In this document: piece by piece, positions 7,374-16,184 of the stretch | How positions within the stretch are numbered: the stretch's first letter is position 1 | Layout of the letters: each line of letters starts with the position of its first letter | From: SIG223 sp964442785 | GTDB taxonomy: Bacteria > Bacillota_I > Bacilli_A > RFN20 > DUOF01 | DNA length: 23,585 bases | Reading direction: 5' to 3' | Assembly: GCA_964442785.1 (NCBI GenBank) | Contig: CAYTZW010000020.1 | Coordinates: forward strand, 1 to 23,585 | Position numbers and translations under genes: made by a program | Notes under the pieces: model-generated | What the model was told of the DNA's origin: nothing | The model's input: only the letters and a program-made list of their open reading frames with translations | Database searches by the model: none

Positions 7374-8834
7374 ATGGGTAAAGATAAGATTGAACATTGT
7401 AAAACAATACTTAAAGATAGATATACTGACGCTTTGAAACTTGAAAAATATCGAGATATGGAAAGAAATGTATATCAACTTACTGGTGACCTAAAAGGTG
7501 AAATAGTTCGTACCCTTACATCTGTAAAAAAAGGTTATTATAGTAGTGATATTCATATAGATGAAGAAACTGGTATATTTCACGTTGATAAAGAACATAG
7601 TTACCTAGAAAATGAAAATATCTTAAAAGAATCACATCCTGATATCTATAACTATTCTGTTGAATTAAAAAAGGCTTGTAAAGACTTAAAAGATAACCTA
7701 GCAAATAGAAAAGAAACAATTATTGAAGTATTAGAAAATCATCATACTTCATTAAAAATACAATTAGCAAACGAATTAAAAATAGATGTTAAAGACATTA
7801 ATGATTATGGTAGTCTAAAAGATGATTCTCTTTTAAAAACAACTAAGTTGAAAAATTTAAGTGTAAAAATATATAATACAAAAATGACTATTCAAGAATG
7901 TAAAAATAGAAAACTAGAAGATTTTGCACCTAAATATAAAAATGGGCAATTTTGTGAAAATGAAGAAATTAGAACATTAGTAACTAAAACCTTAGGCAAT
8001 TTATGTATTGATATGCACGATAATTATAAGATACTAGAAAAAAGCATTGGAACCAAAGAAACTCAACAATTTTGTATAGATATGGCTAATGAAATGCAAG
8101 GAAATAAAAGGTCATTAGCAATGTGGCTAGATCTTAATGCTAACGCTCTTGATAGATACGTAGCACCTGTTACTACTTCTAAAAAAGAAAAAGAAGAAAA
8201 GAAATTAAAAAAAGAAAAAAGAACTTATCACAAAATAGACTTTAAAAATTTCAAACATATATCATTACTTATTCTTTCAATTATCTTTTTTCCGATTACT
8301 ATAATATATTCTCTTTTGAAAAAGTTTAAAAATATTGATAGTGAAAGAAAAGAAAATATTAGTGGTGATTTTATAAGATTACTTATTGCTGTTATTCTAT
8401 TAACAGGTGCTGTTCTTTTGTATAAATATAACATAATGGAAAATGCAAGTTATTCCCTTATAAAATTTGGTGAAAAGTGTGGTAATAACTTTTTTGACCA
8501 AGAAAGTTGGGGTATAAAAGCTGGTGATTTTGTTTACAAATATATTGATAATAACTTATTTCTTTTAATTTTATTAGCCTTACCAACTATAATTGCCGCA
8601 ATTCTAGGTATGTTAGCAAGAATAATCTGTTCTATTTTTGTAATCCTATTTGTCTTAATAACCGTTGTTATAGGTATGTTATTAAGTTGTATTACTGATT
8701 TAATACCTATATTAGTCGCTATTTGGGTGATTGTATCATACCTTACAAGAAGCAAAAGCCTTTCTTCATCTCTAATAGCATTATTAAATATTATATTATG
8801 TGTTTGTTCTATACTTATTATGATGCATTTATAA
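7374..8834 (+). CDS. Unrecognised protein: long charged soluble region followed by about six membrane segments
   Basis: 486 aa from the ATG at 7374. An ATG at 7368 is only 1 nt from the AGGAG at 7362-7366, whereas 7374 is 7 nt away, so the second is chosen. Residues 1-~265 are charged, mostly helical by composition and rich in Lys/Glu/Asn/Leu. A Lys-rich linker follows near 268-288 (KEKEEKKLKKEKRTYHK). The C-terminal ~200 residues hold hydrophobic segments: HISLLILSIIFFPITIIYSL, FIRLLIAVILLTGAVLLY, LFLLILLALPTIIAAILGML, ICSIFVILFVLITVVIGMLL, LIPILVAIWVIVSYLT and a last one to the C-terminus. I see no catalytic motif or nucleotide-binding site. It stands alone, about 250 bp from the ATPase at 9086. 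The N-terminal part could act in the cytoplasm, tethered to the membrane; function unknown. Confidence 0.8.
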   Translation: MGKDKIEHCKTILKDRYTDALKLEKYRDMERNVYQLTGDLKGEIVRTLTSVKKGYYSSDIHIDEETGIFHVDKEHSYLENENILKESHPDIYNYSVELKKACKDLKDNLANRKETIIEVLENHHTSLKIQLANELKIDVKDINDYGSLKDDSLLKTTKLKNLSVKIYNTKMTIQECKNRKLEDFAPKYKNGQFCENEEIRTLVTKTLGNLCIDMHDNYKILEKSIGTKETQQFCIDMANEMQGNKRSLAMWLDLNANALDRYVAPVTTSKKEKEEKKLKKEKRTYHKIDFKNFKHISLLILSIIFFPITIIYSLLKKFKNIDSERKENISGDFIRLLIAVILLTGAVLLYKYNIMENASYSLIKFGEKCGNNFFDQESWGIKAGDFVYKYIDNNLFLLILLALPTIIAAILGMLARIICSIFVILFVLITVVIGMLLSCITDLIPILVAIWVIVSYLTRSKSLSSSLIALLNIILCVCSILIMMHL

Positions 8835-9007
8835 GAAAAAAAATAAACCGTTATAATTGCAAAAAAACTAGTATATTTAAAAAACGAATGTAAAAAAAGT
8901 TTTTTCGTTTAATAAAATCTAATAAGGTCATAAAATAGTCATTTTCAAAAATATTAAAACTATAGTCTTTAAATCTTAACCGTAAAAAAATAGAAAAATA
9001 TCAAAAA

Positions 9008-9027
9008 TATTACGGTGTGTCGTAATA
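9008..9027. promoter_or_regulatory. Palindrome abutting the 9030 promoter, possible operator
   Basis: TATTACG (9008-9014) and CGTAATA (9021-9027) are perfect 7-bp inverted arms around GTGTGT, ending 2 bp before the -35 box of the promoter at 9030. Position and symmetry suit a repressor or activator site. No regulator is encoded next to it. Confidence 0.4.
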
Positions 9028-9029
9028 AT

Positions 9030-9058
9030 TTGACAAAATATATTTACAATATTATAAT
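9030..9058 (+). promoter_or_regulatory. Consensus sigma-A type promoter for the DUF4143 ATPase gene
   Basis: TTGACA (9030-9035), a 17-bp spacer and TATAAT (9053-9058), an exact match to the housekeeping consensus. AAAGGAG lies at 9071-9077 and the ATG at 9086. It is the strongest promoter in the window by match. Confidence 0.85.
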
Positions 9059-9085
9059 ATAAACATAAAGAAAGGAGCTGTTTAT

Positions 9086-10282
9086 ATGATAATTCGTGAG
9101 AGATATTTAAGTATGATAAGACCATTTTATGATCAAGAGTTAATTAAAGTATTAATTGGAATTAGGCGTTCTGGCAAATCTGTAATATTAATGCAAATTA
9201 TGGATGAATTAAAAAATAATGGATTAGACAATTATCATATTATTTATATGAATTTTGAAAATTTTGATTATGAGGAATATACAGATCCTAAAAAGTTGAA
9301 TAAATATATAGAAGAAAAAATTATTGATAATGAAAAGTATTATATTTTCTTTGATGAAATTCAAAATGTTGAATCTTGGGAAAAGGTAGTTAATTCGTTA
9401 AGGGCAACTAAAAATACATCAATTTTTATAACAGGTTCTAATAGCGATTTGTTATCTAGTGATTTAGCAACACATATTGCAGGTAGATATGTAAGTTTTA
9501 AAATCACACCATTTACTTTTAGTGAAGTATGTGAACTTTTAAGTATTACTGATAAAAATAATATAGAAGAAGTATTTTATGATTATGTTAAATGGGGTGG
9601 AATGCCTCAACGTTTTATGCAAACAGATGAGGTATCTAAAAAGATATATTTAAGTGATATATATGATTCAATAGTTATCAAAGACATAGTAAAAAGATTT
9701 AAAATAAAAGATATTGATTTGTTAAATAGAATAGTTACATATATCCTTACAACACCATCTCAAACCTTTTCTCCAGAAAGTTTGAAAAAGTATTTTGAAA
9801 GCGAGTCTAGATATGTATCTTTAGAAACTTTATATAATTATTTAAATTATATAATTAGAGCTAATCTTATTTCTAAAGTTGAAAGATATGATGTACGAGG
9901 TAAAAGAGTACTAACAGGAAAGTATAAGTATTATTTAACCGATTTAGGTTTTACTAATATATTAAGTGAAGGAAAAAGAGAACAGATTGGTGCATATTTA
10001 GAAAATATAGTTTATAACGAATTAATTGCTAGAGGATATAAAGTGAATATTGGTAATTTAGAAAACGGAGAAATTGATTTTATAGCTACCAAATATGATG
10101 AAAAAATATATATCCAAGTTGCTTATATTCTATCTGATGAATCAGTGATAAAAAGGGAATTTGATGCTTATAAAAAAATAGATGATAACTATCCAAAGTA
10201 TGTTCTTTCAATGGATAAATTTGATTTTTCAAGAAACGGGATTATTCATAAAAATATAATAGATTGGCTTCTAAATAAATAG
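9086..10282 (+). CDS. AAA_14/DUF4143 ATPase
   Basis: 398 aa. Walker A is GIRRSGKS at 25-32. Walker B is YIFFDEIQ at 86-93, followed by the family's W-x-x-V-x-x-LR run, and TGSNSDLL is at ~116-123. The C-terminal half is DUF4143: KYYLTDLGF, GAYLENIVYNELIARGY, then GEIDFIATK and IYIQVAY, which resemble a PD-(D/E)XK-like core (E-x-D and Q-x-V). The family is widespread in gut bacteria and archaea, often in variable loci. Its role is not settled; defence or mobile-element links are proposed from context only. It is a single-gene unit: its own consensus promoter, a good ribosome site and a bidirectional terminator 14 bp after the stop. Length is normal and all motifs are intact. Confidence 0.9.
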   Translation: MIIRERYLSMIRPFYDQELIKVLIGIRRSGKSVILMQIMDELKNNGLDNYHIIYMNFENFDYEEYTDPKKLNKYIEEKIIDNEKYYIFFDEIQNVESWEKVVNSLRATKNTSIFITGSNSDLLSSDLATHIAGRYVSFKITPFTFSEVCELLSITDKNNIEEVFYDYVKWGGMPQRFMQTDEVSKKIYLSDIYDSIVIKDIVKRFKIKDIDLLNRIVTYILTTPSQTFSPESLKKYFESESRYVSLETLYNYLNYIIRANLISKVERYDVRGKRVLTGKYKYYLTDLGFTNILSEGKREQIGAYLENIVYNELIARGYKVNIGNLENGEIDFIATKYDEKIYIQVAYILSDESVIKREFDAYKKIDDNYPKYVLSMDKFDFSRNGIIHKNIIDWLLNK

Positions 10283-10296
10283 AATATTTTAATACA

Positions 10297-10336
10297 AAAA
10301 AGGTCAAGGAAGTATAAAAACTTTGTTGACCTTTTT
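10297..10336. terminator. Bidirectional intrinsic terminator
   Basis: AAAAAGGTCAA (10297-10307) pairs with TTGACCTTTTT (10326-10336), giving a T-run on either strand. It lies between the convergent ATPase (+) and rubrerythrin (-) genes and would serve both. Confidence 0.85.
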
Positions 10337-10341
10337 AAATA

Positions 10342-10878
10342 TTAATAATTAATAACTCTTAATTGGAAATATGCTTGAGAATGTTCACAAACTGGGCAAG
10401 TTTTTGGTGCTTCATTTCCAACGTGGATATGTCCACAGTTGGTGCAAATCCAAACTTGTTTTGTTCTTCTGGCAAAAACACTTCCTTCTTCGATATTTTT
10501 AAGTAAAGCCAAATATCTTTCTTCGTGTTCTTTTTCTATTTTTCCAACGGCTTCAAATAAATATGCGATTTTGTCAAATCCTTCTTCTTTGGCAGTTTTA
10601 GCAAATTCTGCATACATTTCTGTCCATTCGTAATTTTCTCCTGCAGCAGCATCTTTTAGATTTTCCATTGTATCTTTGATACCGTCATTTAATAATTTAT
10701 ACCATATCTCAGCGTGTTCTTTTTCATTTCCAGCAGTTTCTTCAAAGAATTTTGCAATTTGAACATATCCTTCTTTTTTAGCTTTTGAAGCATAAAAAGT
10801 ATATTTATTTCTTGCTTGTGATTCTCCTGCAAAAGCAGCTAGTAAGTTTTTTTCTGTTTTTGATCCTTTTAATTCCAT
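10342..10878 (-). CDS. rbr: Rubrerythrin
   Basis: 178 aa cytoplasmic non-haem iron protein that reduces hydrogen peroxide in anaerobes. The N-terminal four-helix ferritin-like domain carries diiron ligand motifs: GESQARNKY (E19), EETAGNEKEHAE, and later GKIEKEHEERY. The C-terminal rubredoxin-like domain has CTNC (C145, C148) and CPVC (C161, C164), all four Cys present. Length is typical. GGAGG lies upstream of the ATG. It has its own promoter (10903-10931) and shares the terminator at 10297-10336 with the convergent gene, so it is probably monocistronic. It points to an anaerobic or microaerophilic host. Confidence 0.96.
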   Translation of the reverse strand: MELKGSKTEKNLLAAFAGESQARNKYTFYASKAKKEGYVQIAKFFEETAGNEKEHAEIWYKLLNDGIKDTMENLKDAAAGENYEWTEMYAEFAKTAKEEGFDKIAYLFEAVGKIEKEHEERYLALLKNIEEGSVFARRTKQVWICTNCGHIHVGNEAPKTCPVCEHSQAYFQLRVINY

Positions 10879-10902
10879 TTTTTATTTTCCTCCAATGCTT
10901 TA

Positions 10903-10931
10903 ATTTTACTAATAAATATTGTAAAGTTCAA
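10903..10931 (-). promoter_or_regulatory. Promoter for rubrerythrin
   Basis: On the minus strand TTGAAC (10926-10931), a 17-bp spacer and TAAAAT (10903-10908), about 25 bp before the rbr ATG, with GGAGG in between. No clear PerR-type box was seen. Confidence 0.5.
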
Positions 10932-10965
10932 TGAAATGTCTTATATTTTTTTAAGAGGTATTTTT

Positions 10966-12171
10966 ATGAAGGATTTAGAAGTAAAAGCAAGAAATTTAAT
11001 TTTAACCCATAATACAAGGCAAATATTGCAAGTTTTTATTAATACTTTTTTAAGTTTGTATTTTTTAAAAATTACGGACGGAAATGTTTTGAAAGTTGTC
11101 TTATACTATATTATTTATTATTTTGGACATATAGTCTTTTTTTACCTTATTTATAGGTTTATAAAAATACCTGATATCATATCATATCGGATTAGTTTGT
11201 TTGTTAAACTAATTGACTGTTTGATTTTACTTTTATTAGGAAAAAATATCGTTAAGATTATTTATTTGGTGGCTATTTTGGAATCTTTAGCACAAGGCTT
11301 ATATTATACTAGTTATAAGACAATGACCGTTGCCAATAACAAAAATGGTTCTTTTAAAAATTATTTTTCTACTTCTTTAGCTATTGAAGGAATAATTAGC
11401 CTTCTTGTTCCTGCTTCTATGGGAACTTTGATTAATAAAATAGGTTATTCATACATATTTGCCATTTTAAGTTTTATTATGGGAATTTCCTTTTTATTAT
11501 CATTTAGTGTAGAAACTAGTGGTAAATTTAGTAAAGATTTTAACCTTAAAAAATTCTTTTTGAGCATTAAAGATAAAAAGGCTTTTTCTAAAATGATTAA
11601 AAATTCGGTTTGTTATGGTTTGACAGATGGTGGTACTGCTTCTTTGCTTTTAAGTTTGGTGATTTATGTTAATTATAGTAAAGAAACAACATTAGGTTAT
11701 TTAACTAGTGCGGTTGCTTTAATGAGTATTTGTTTGAGTTATTTCCATAAAAAGAAAGTCAATAAGGATAACTTTTTAAATACTTATTTGCCTGTGGTAA
11801 TATTAACAATAATTGTTACCATTCCTGTAAGCATATCTACTAAACTAATTTTTCTAGTAATCTATCGTTTTATGAATGAGAGTATTAAAGTTTCAACAAG
11901 GATTGAACACGACCAATTAACTTATTCTTTGTTACCAAGTATTTCTGAAAAAAGGTATCAAAGAGAATATTTATATTTTATTGAGTTTATGCTTAATGTT
12001 GGTAGAATTTTAGGTATGTTATTAATTGCTTTTGTTTTTATTTTAACTAAAAATGTCAAATATTTATCTTATTTATTTATCGTTTGTACTTTCTTTTATT
12101 TAATTTATGTTTTAAATATTAATAAGTTGTTGAATATTAAGAAAGATAATAATATAGAGAGCCATTTGTAG
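10966..12171 (+). CDS. Major facilitator superfamily-like transporter
   Basis: 401 aa integral membrane protein with about 11-12 hydrophobic segments in two halves separated by a basic loop near residue 190-215 (FSKDFNLKKFFLSIKDKK). Segments such as IIYLVAILESLAQGLYYTSYK and ISLLVPASMGTLINKIGYSY, and the late REYLYFIEFMLNVGRILGML, fit MFS proteins of Firmicutes. The substrate cannot be read from the sequence. AAGAGG at 10953-10958 favours the ATG at 10966; two ATGs at 10931 and 10936 are upstream of any such site. The stop lies 35 bp inside the end of the convergent PBP gene, and the terminator hairpin of this gene is inside that coding region. Confidence 0.8.
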   Translation: MKDLEVKARNLILTHNTRQILQVFINTFLSLYFLKITDGNVLKVVLYYIIYYFGHIVFFYLIYRFIKIPDIISYRISLFVKLIDCLILLLLGKNIVKIIYLVAILESLAQGLYYTSYKTMTVANNKNGSFKNYFSTSLAIEGIISLLVPASMGTLINKIGYSYIFAILSFIMGISFLLSFSVETSGKFSKDFNLKKFFLSIKDKKAFSKMIKNSVCYGLTDGGTASLLLSLVIYVNYSKETTLGYLTSAVALMSICLSYFHKKKVNKDNFLNTYLPVVILTIIVTIPVSISTKLIFLVIYRFMNESIKVSTRIEHDQLTYSLLPSISEKRYQREYLYFIEFMLNVGRILGMLLIAFVFILTKNVKYLSYLFIVCTFFYLIYVLNINKLLNIKKDNNIESHL

Positions 12172-14017
12172 AGAGTGTTCCTTTTAAAGGGGACACTCTT
12201 TTTACTATGATATGGTCATTTGTGTCATACCAAGTATTTGTTGTCGTATCAATAGTATTGGCTATTTCTTGAAAGATTTTTTTAGATAAGGAATAATCGG
12301 TTAGTTTAGTATTATCATCGGTTCCTATCCAAACAGAAATAGTGTAATTTGGATTAAAACCGACTACCCACGAATCAGAATCAGTAGTTCCTGTTTTGGC
12401 AGCATAAATTTTGTTTGTTGGATAATTTAACATTGTAGGATTTGCATAAGAAATTAAGTTTTTATCAAAGGGAGAAGTTAGTAATTGATTTAAGACAATA
12501 GTTTCATCGTGTAGTAATAGTTGATATGGAATATCTTTGTTTTGGTATAAAATATTACCATTGGAATCTTTAATGTTATTGATAAGCGAAGGTTTATAAT
12601 AAACTCCTTCACTGGCAAAGGTATTATAAATTGTTGTTAGTTGTAAAGGTGTCAAAAGATTAGTTCCTAAAGCAAGAGAAGGTACTTCTTCTATATTTTT
12701 GATACCAAATTTATGGAGTAGATTAACAAGCATTGAAGTTCCTAAAATGAGATTTGTTTTAACAGCATAAATATTATCACTTACTCCAATGGCTTGTATC
12801 ATTGATATGTTATCATTGGCATAAATATCATTATTGTTAGTAGGTTCATATAGACCATAGTTTTTGATAAAAAAAGAGCTTTTTTCACTTTTGAGTAAAG
12901 TAGAAGGAGTCATTCCATTAGCAAGTCCTAGATAATAGATAAGGGGTTTAATTGTTGAAGCAGGTTGTCTTAAAGAAGTGGTGGCTCGATTATATGATGA
13001 TTGATTGTAGTTCCAACCGCCTTGTAAAGCAATTACTTTATTGGAATATGGTTTCATTACAATGACACTTACTTGGATATTTGGGTCATTTGGTAGATAT
13101 TTTTGGAGTATTTGATAAATAATTTGTGAAACATTAATGTCAATATTCGTAGAAATTGTTAAACCTTTATTGAGATTTGCTTTGGTGTAAATATTTTTAT
13201 CTTTTAGTATTTTTTCTATTTCATCTTGATAATAAGATAAATAACTTAGATTAGTTGTCTTTTTTTCTCCATATATTATCAAATTTTCTTCTAATGCTTG
13301 TTGTTTTTCTTCTTCTGTTATTATTTTCTTTTTAGTCAAAATATTTAATATTTGTTTTTGTTTTTTCAAAGATTTTTCTTTGTTTATTAAAGGAGAATAA
13401 AGGCTAGGAGCATTGGAAATTCCTACTAGTAAAGAAGCTTCACTTATAGATAAATTTAGAGAAGATTTATGAAAATAAAACCAACTTGCATCTTCTACTC
13501 CATATACACCGTGTCCAAAGTATAAACTGTTTAGATACATTTCTAATATTTGTTTTTTAGAATAATAGGTTTCAATTCTGGAAGCATAGATTAATTCTTT
13601 TATTTTTCTGGTATAAGTTTTGTTGTTGTTTAAATATAATGTTCTTGCTAATTGTTGAGTTATTGAAGAAGCACCTTGTTTTATTTTTCCTGAAGTAGTA
13701 TTCACTAAAAAAGCTTTTACTACTCTTGCCCAATCAATACCGGAATGTTGATAAAAATCTTTGTCTTCGATTGCAACATAGAATGATTGAAGATAAGGAC
13801 TTATTTTTTCTAAAGGTAAATAAGTTCCTTCGTTTTGAAAATGAGTTTGGAAAAGTAAATCATTAGAATTATCGGTATATTTAATAACATAACTTTCTTT
13901 TATATCTAATTTTGGTAAAATCCACATTGTTAAATAAAATAAGGAACCTGTTATTAATGAAAAGACTATTAAAAAGGAAGGAAAAATTAAAAGAATTTTA
14001 GAGATTGTTTTTTTCAT
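12137..14017 (-). CDS. Class A penicillin-binding protein (transglycosylase/transpeptidase)
   Basis: 626 aa bifunctional wall synthase, numbered from the ATG at 14017. One membrane anchor is at ~7-32. The GT51 glycosyltransferase has EDKDFYQHSG (E84) and GASSITQQLARTLYL, then RKIKELIYA. The transpeptidase has S-x-x-K as STIK (S354), S-x-N as SDN (413-415) and KTG at 541-543, so it is complete and active by motif. It polymerises lipid II and cross-links stems at the outer membrane face. An in-frame GTG at 14026 has no ribosome site. AGGTGA sits 6 nt before the ATG at 14017, so that start is preferred. Length suits the PBP1a/PBP2c group without extra C-terminal domains. It is divergent from the DUF1934/argS genes and overlaps the transporter by 35 bp. 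Confidence 0.93.
   Translation of the reverse strand: MKKTISKILLIFPSFLIVFSLITGSLFYLTMWILPKLDIKESYVIKYTDNSNDLLFQTHFQNEGTYLPLEKISPYLQSFYVAIEDKDFYQHSGIDWARVVKAFLVNTTSGKIKQGASSITQQLARTLYLNNNKTYTRKIKELIYASRIETYYSKKQILEMYLNSLYFGHGVYGVEDASWFYFHKSSLNLSISEASLLVGISNAPSLYSPLINKEKSLKKQKQILNILTKKKIITEEEKQQALEENLIIYGEKKTTNLSYLSYYQDEIEKILKDKNIYTKANLNKGLTISTNIDINVSQIIYQILQKYLPNDPNIQVSVIVMKPYSNKVIALQGGWNYNQSSYNRATTSLRQPASTIKPLIYYLGLANGMTPSTLLKSEKSSFFIKNYGLYEPTNNNDIYANDNISMIQAIGVSDNIYAVKTNLILGTSMLVNLLHKFGIKNIEEVPSLALGTNLLTPLQLTTIYNTFASEGVYYKPSLINNIKDSNGNILYQNKDIPYQLLLHDETIVLNQLLTSPFDKNLISYANPTMLNYPTNKIYAAKTGTTDSDSWVVGFNPNYTISVWIGTDDNTKLTDYSLSKKIFQEIANTIDTTTNTWYDTNDHIIVKRVSPLKGTLSTNGSLYYYLS
12172..12203 (+). 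terminator. Intrinsic terminator of the transporter gene, inside the opposing PBP coding region
   Basis: AGAGTGTTCC (12172-12181) pairs with GGGACACTCT (12190-12199) with one G-U, then TTTTT. It begins 1 nt after the transporter stop. On the other strand the same bases encode the last ~20 residues of the penicillin-binding protein. Confidence 0.8.
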
Positions 14018-14082
14018 TCTTTTCACCTGTGAGTAGTATGGTCGTAATTTAACTTTTATATTCTAAAAGATTATAAAAAAGA

Positions 14083-14111
14083 GTGTAAAATATTTTGTTT
14101 TCCTATATAAT
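14083..14111 (+). promoter_or_regulatory. Candidate promoter for the DUF1934-argS-rpoE-CDF run
   Basis: TATAAT at 14106-14111 with a weak GTGTAA at 14083-14088, 17 bp apart. It lies about 20 bp before the GTG start at 14132. The -10 is consensus; the -35 is poor. Confidence 0.45.
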
Positions 14112-14131
14112 ATTATTCAAAGGTGATAAGA

Positions 14132-14539
14132 GTGGCAAAAAAAATGAAAATCAATCTAACTAGTATTGTTGATTCTGAACAATCTATTTTGCAAACTGAA
14201 GCAATTTTGGAAAGGTTTGAAGATACTTTTGTGTGTACTTATGTTGATAATCGGGATAATGAGCATATTGATGTTAAAATGGTTTTAAGCAAAGATGAAG
14301 CTGTTATCACTAGAACAAATGGAAAAGATATTAATAAAAGTTATTTCAAAAAAGGTTATACTTATCTTGGAAAACAATATTTTAGTGATCAAGTTATGGA
14401 TTTGAAAATTGAAACTATTGATTATAAATTTGAAAAATTAAAAATGTTTATTAAATATAAAACATACTTAAATGATGTCTGTGTTGGTAATTTTGAACAT
14501 TTTTTAGAGTTTAAGGAGAGAGAAAATAATGAATGCTAA
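14132..14539 (+). CDS. DUF1934 (YwiB-like) small beta-barrel protein
   Basis: 135 aa, no signal or membrane segment. The pattern of short beta strands (KINLTSIV, TFVCTYVDN, VKMVLSKDEAVITRTNG, MFIKYKTYLND, NFEHFLEFKE) fits DUF1934, a calycin-like barrel. In Bacillus subtilis the homologue ywiB lies directly before argS, as here, and this synteny is the main support. Its function is not established. The GTG at 14132 is chosen because AAGGTG at 14120-14125 is 6 nt away; a GTG at 14123 lies within that site. Its last 11 bases overlap the argS start, which suggests translational coupling. Confidence 0.75.
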   Translation: MAKKMKINLTSIVDSEQSILQTEAILERFEDTFVCTYVDNRDNEHIDVKMVLSKDEAVITRTNGKDINKSYFKKGYTYLGKQYFSDQVMDLKIETIDYKFEKLKMFIKYKTYLNDVCVGNFEHFLEFKERENNEC

Positions 14540-16172
14540 TGAAATTGAAATTGAATTAAAAATGATTTTAAAAGAAGCTATTAAAAATTCTTTTGGAATT
14601 GAAGTTGAAACTATTGATATTATGATTCCTAAGGATAAATCTTTTGGAGATTATGCCAGTAATGTTGCTATGAAAATATGTGGTTTAGTTAAATTAAAAC
14701 CTCAAGAAGTAGCTTCTAAATTAGTAGCAAATATTGATTTAGAAAAATACCAAATTAAGAAAATTGAAGTTGTTGGACCAGGATTTATGAACTTCTTTTT
14801 AGAAGAAAATAAATTAGCTGCTTTGATTAAAAAAATCATTGAAAAAGGAAATGATTTTGGTAAAGGAAATCCTATTAATGAAAAGATAGATGTTGAATTT
14901 GTTAGTGCTAATCCAACTGGAGATTTACATCTAGGACACGCAAGGCAAGCCGCTTTAGGAGATAGTATTTGTCGTTGTTTATCTTTTGCAGGATATGATG
15001 TTAAAAGAGAATATTACATTAACGATTTAGGAAATCAAATTGATAATCTAACTTTATCTGCTTTGGTAAGATATAAAGAATTATTTGGAATTAAAGAAGA
15101 ATTACCTGAAAATGGATATCACGGAAAAGAAATAATTACTTTAGCTCAAGAATTAAAAGATAAATATGGTGATAGTTTATTAAATGATGATAGTCAAAAA
15201 TGTTATGAAAACGTTAAAAGTTTTTCAGTTAATTATATGTTAGATGAAATCAAAAGAATTTTAAAAGAATTTAGAGTTACTTTTGATATTTGGAGTTCTG
15301 AAAAAGCTAATAAGGAAGCTGGATATACTGAGAAAGCTTTAGAAAAATTGAAACCTTATATTTATGAAAATGAAGGTGCTACTTGGTTAAGAACAACTGA
15401 TTTTGGAGATGATAAAGATAGGGTTTTAATTAAAACAGATGGTGCATATACTTATTTTGCTCCTGATATTGGTTATCATATGGATAAAATGCAAAGAGGA
15501 TATGATAAATTAATTGACTTATTAGGTGCTGACCACCACGGATATATTAATAGAATGAAAGCCGCTTTAATGGGACTTGGTTTTGATAAAGATGCTTTAC
15601 ATATCGAAATTGTTCAAATGGTTAGACTTATGGAAAATGGACAAGAAGTTAAAATGTCTAAAAGAACTGGTAAATCCGTTACTATTAAAGATTTAGTGGA
15701 AGAAGTTGGTGTTGATGCTACTAGATATTTCTTTGTTTCTAGAGCGGCTTCTACGCATTTTGATTTTGACTTAGGACTTGCAAAAGCAACAAGTAATGAA
15801 AATCCAGTTTATTATGCTCAATATGCCTATGCTAGAATATGTTCTATTTTGGAAAGTGCTAAACAACAAAATATTACATTAGATACAAATTCCACTTTAA
15901 TTAATAATCCAAAAGAGTTACAATTACTAAAGATGTTAAATGAATTTCCAAATGTAGTTATCGATGCTGCTAGAACTTTATCTCCATATAAGGTTTGTAA
16001 TTATATTCAAAAAGTTGCAACACTTTTCCACGGATATTATGCTGATTGTAGAGTTATTGATAAAGATAATTTATTATTATCTTCACAAAGATTAGCTTTA
16101 CTTGAAGCAACTAGAATTGTTTTAGGAAATGCTTTTGATTTGATAGCTATTGAGAAGAAAGAAAAAATGTAG
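14529..16172 (+). CDS. argS: Arginyl-tRNA synthetase
   Basis: 547 aa class I synthetase charging tRNA-Arg. It has an N-terminal Add-1 domain (residues ~1-85). The HIGH-type motif is ANPTGDLHLGHARQAALGDS near 122-141, and DHHGYINRM follows near residue 337. The KMSK motif is KMSKRTGKSV near 377-386, and the C-terminal DALR helical domain includes YYAQYAYAR. Length is typical. AAGGAGAGAG ending ~9 nt upstream supports the ATG, which lies inside the end of the DUF1934 gene. It is followed 12 bp later by rpoE; the AGGAGG for rpoE overlaps its stop. The run DUF1934-argS-rpoE resembles the Bacillus arrangement. Confidence 0.97.
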   Translation: MNANEIEIELKMILKEAIKNSFGIEVETIDIMIPKDKSFGDYASNVAMKICGLVKLKPQEVASKLVANIDLEKYQIKKIEVVGPGFMNFFLEENKLAALIKKIIEKGNDFGKGNPINEKIDVEFVSANPTGDLHLGHARQAALGDSICRCLSFAGYDVKREYYINDLGNQIDNLTLSALVRYKELFGIKEELPENGYHGKEIITLAQELKDKYGDSLLNDDSQKCYENVKSFSVNYMLDEIKRILKEFRVTFDIWSSEKANKEAGYTEKALEKLKPYIYENEGATWLRTTDFGDDKDRVLIKTDGAYTYFAPDIGYHMDKMQRGYDKLIDLLGADHHGYINRMKAALMGLGFDKDALHIEIVQMVRLMENGQEVKMSKRTGKSVTIKDLVEEVGVDATRYFFVSRAASTHFDFDLGLAKATSNENPVYYAQYAYARICSILESAKQQNITLDTNSTLINNPKELQLLKMLNEFPNVVIDAARTLSPYKVCNYIQKVATLFHGYYADCRVIDKDNLLLSSQRLALLEATRIVLGNAFDLIAIEKKEKM

Positions 16173-16184
16173 GAGGATATAAAA

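Noticed and set aside
8882..8910. Hairpin AAACGAA...TTCGTTT after the 7374-8834 gene
   Set aside because: The stem is short, the loop is long and no clean T-run follows. It may be a weak terminator but support is poor.
10919..10947. Plus-strand promoter-like pair TTGTAA-17-TATATT before the transporter gene
   Set aside because: The start of transcription would fall on the ribosome site at 10953, leaving almost no leader. It also overlaps the rbr promoter, so it is not called.
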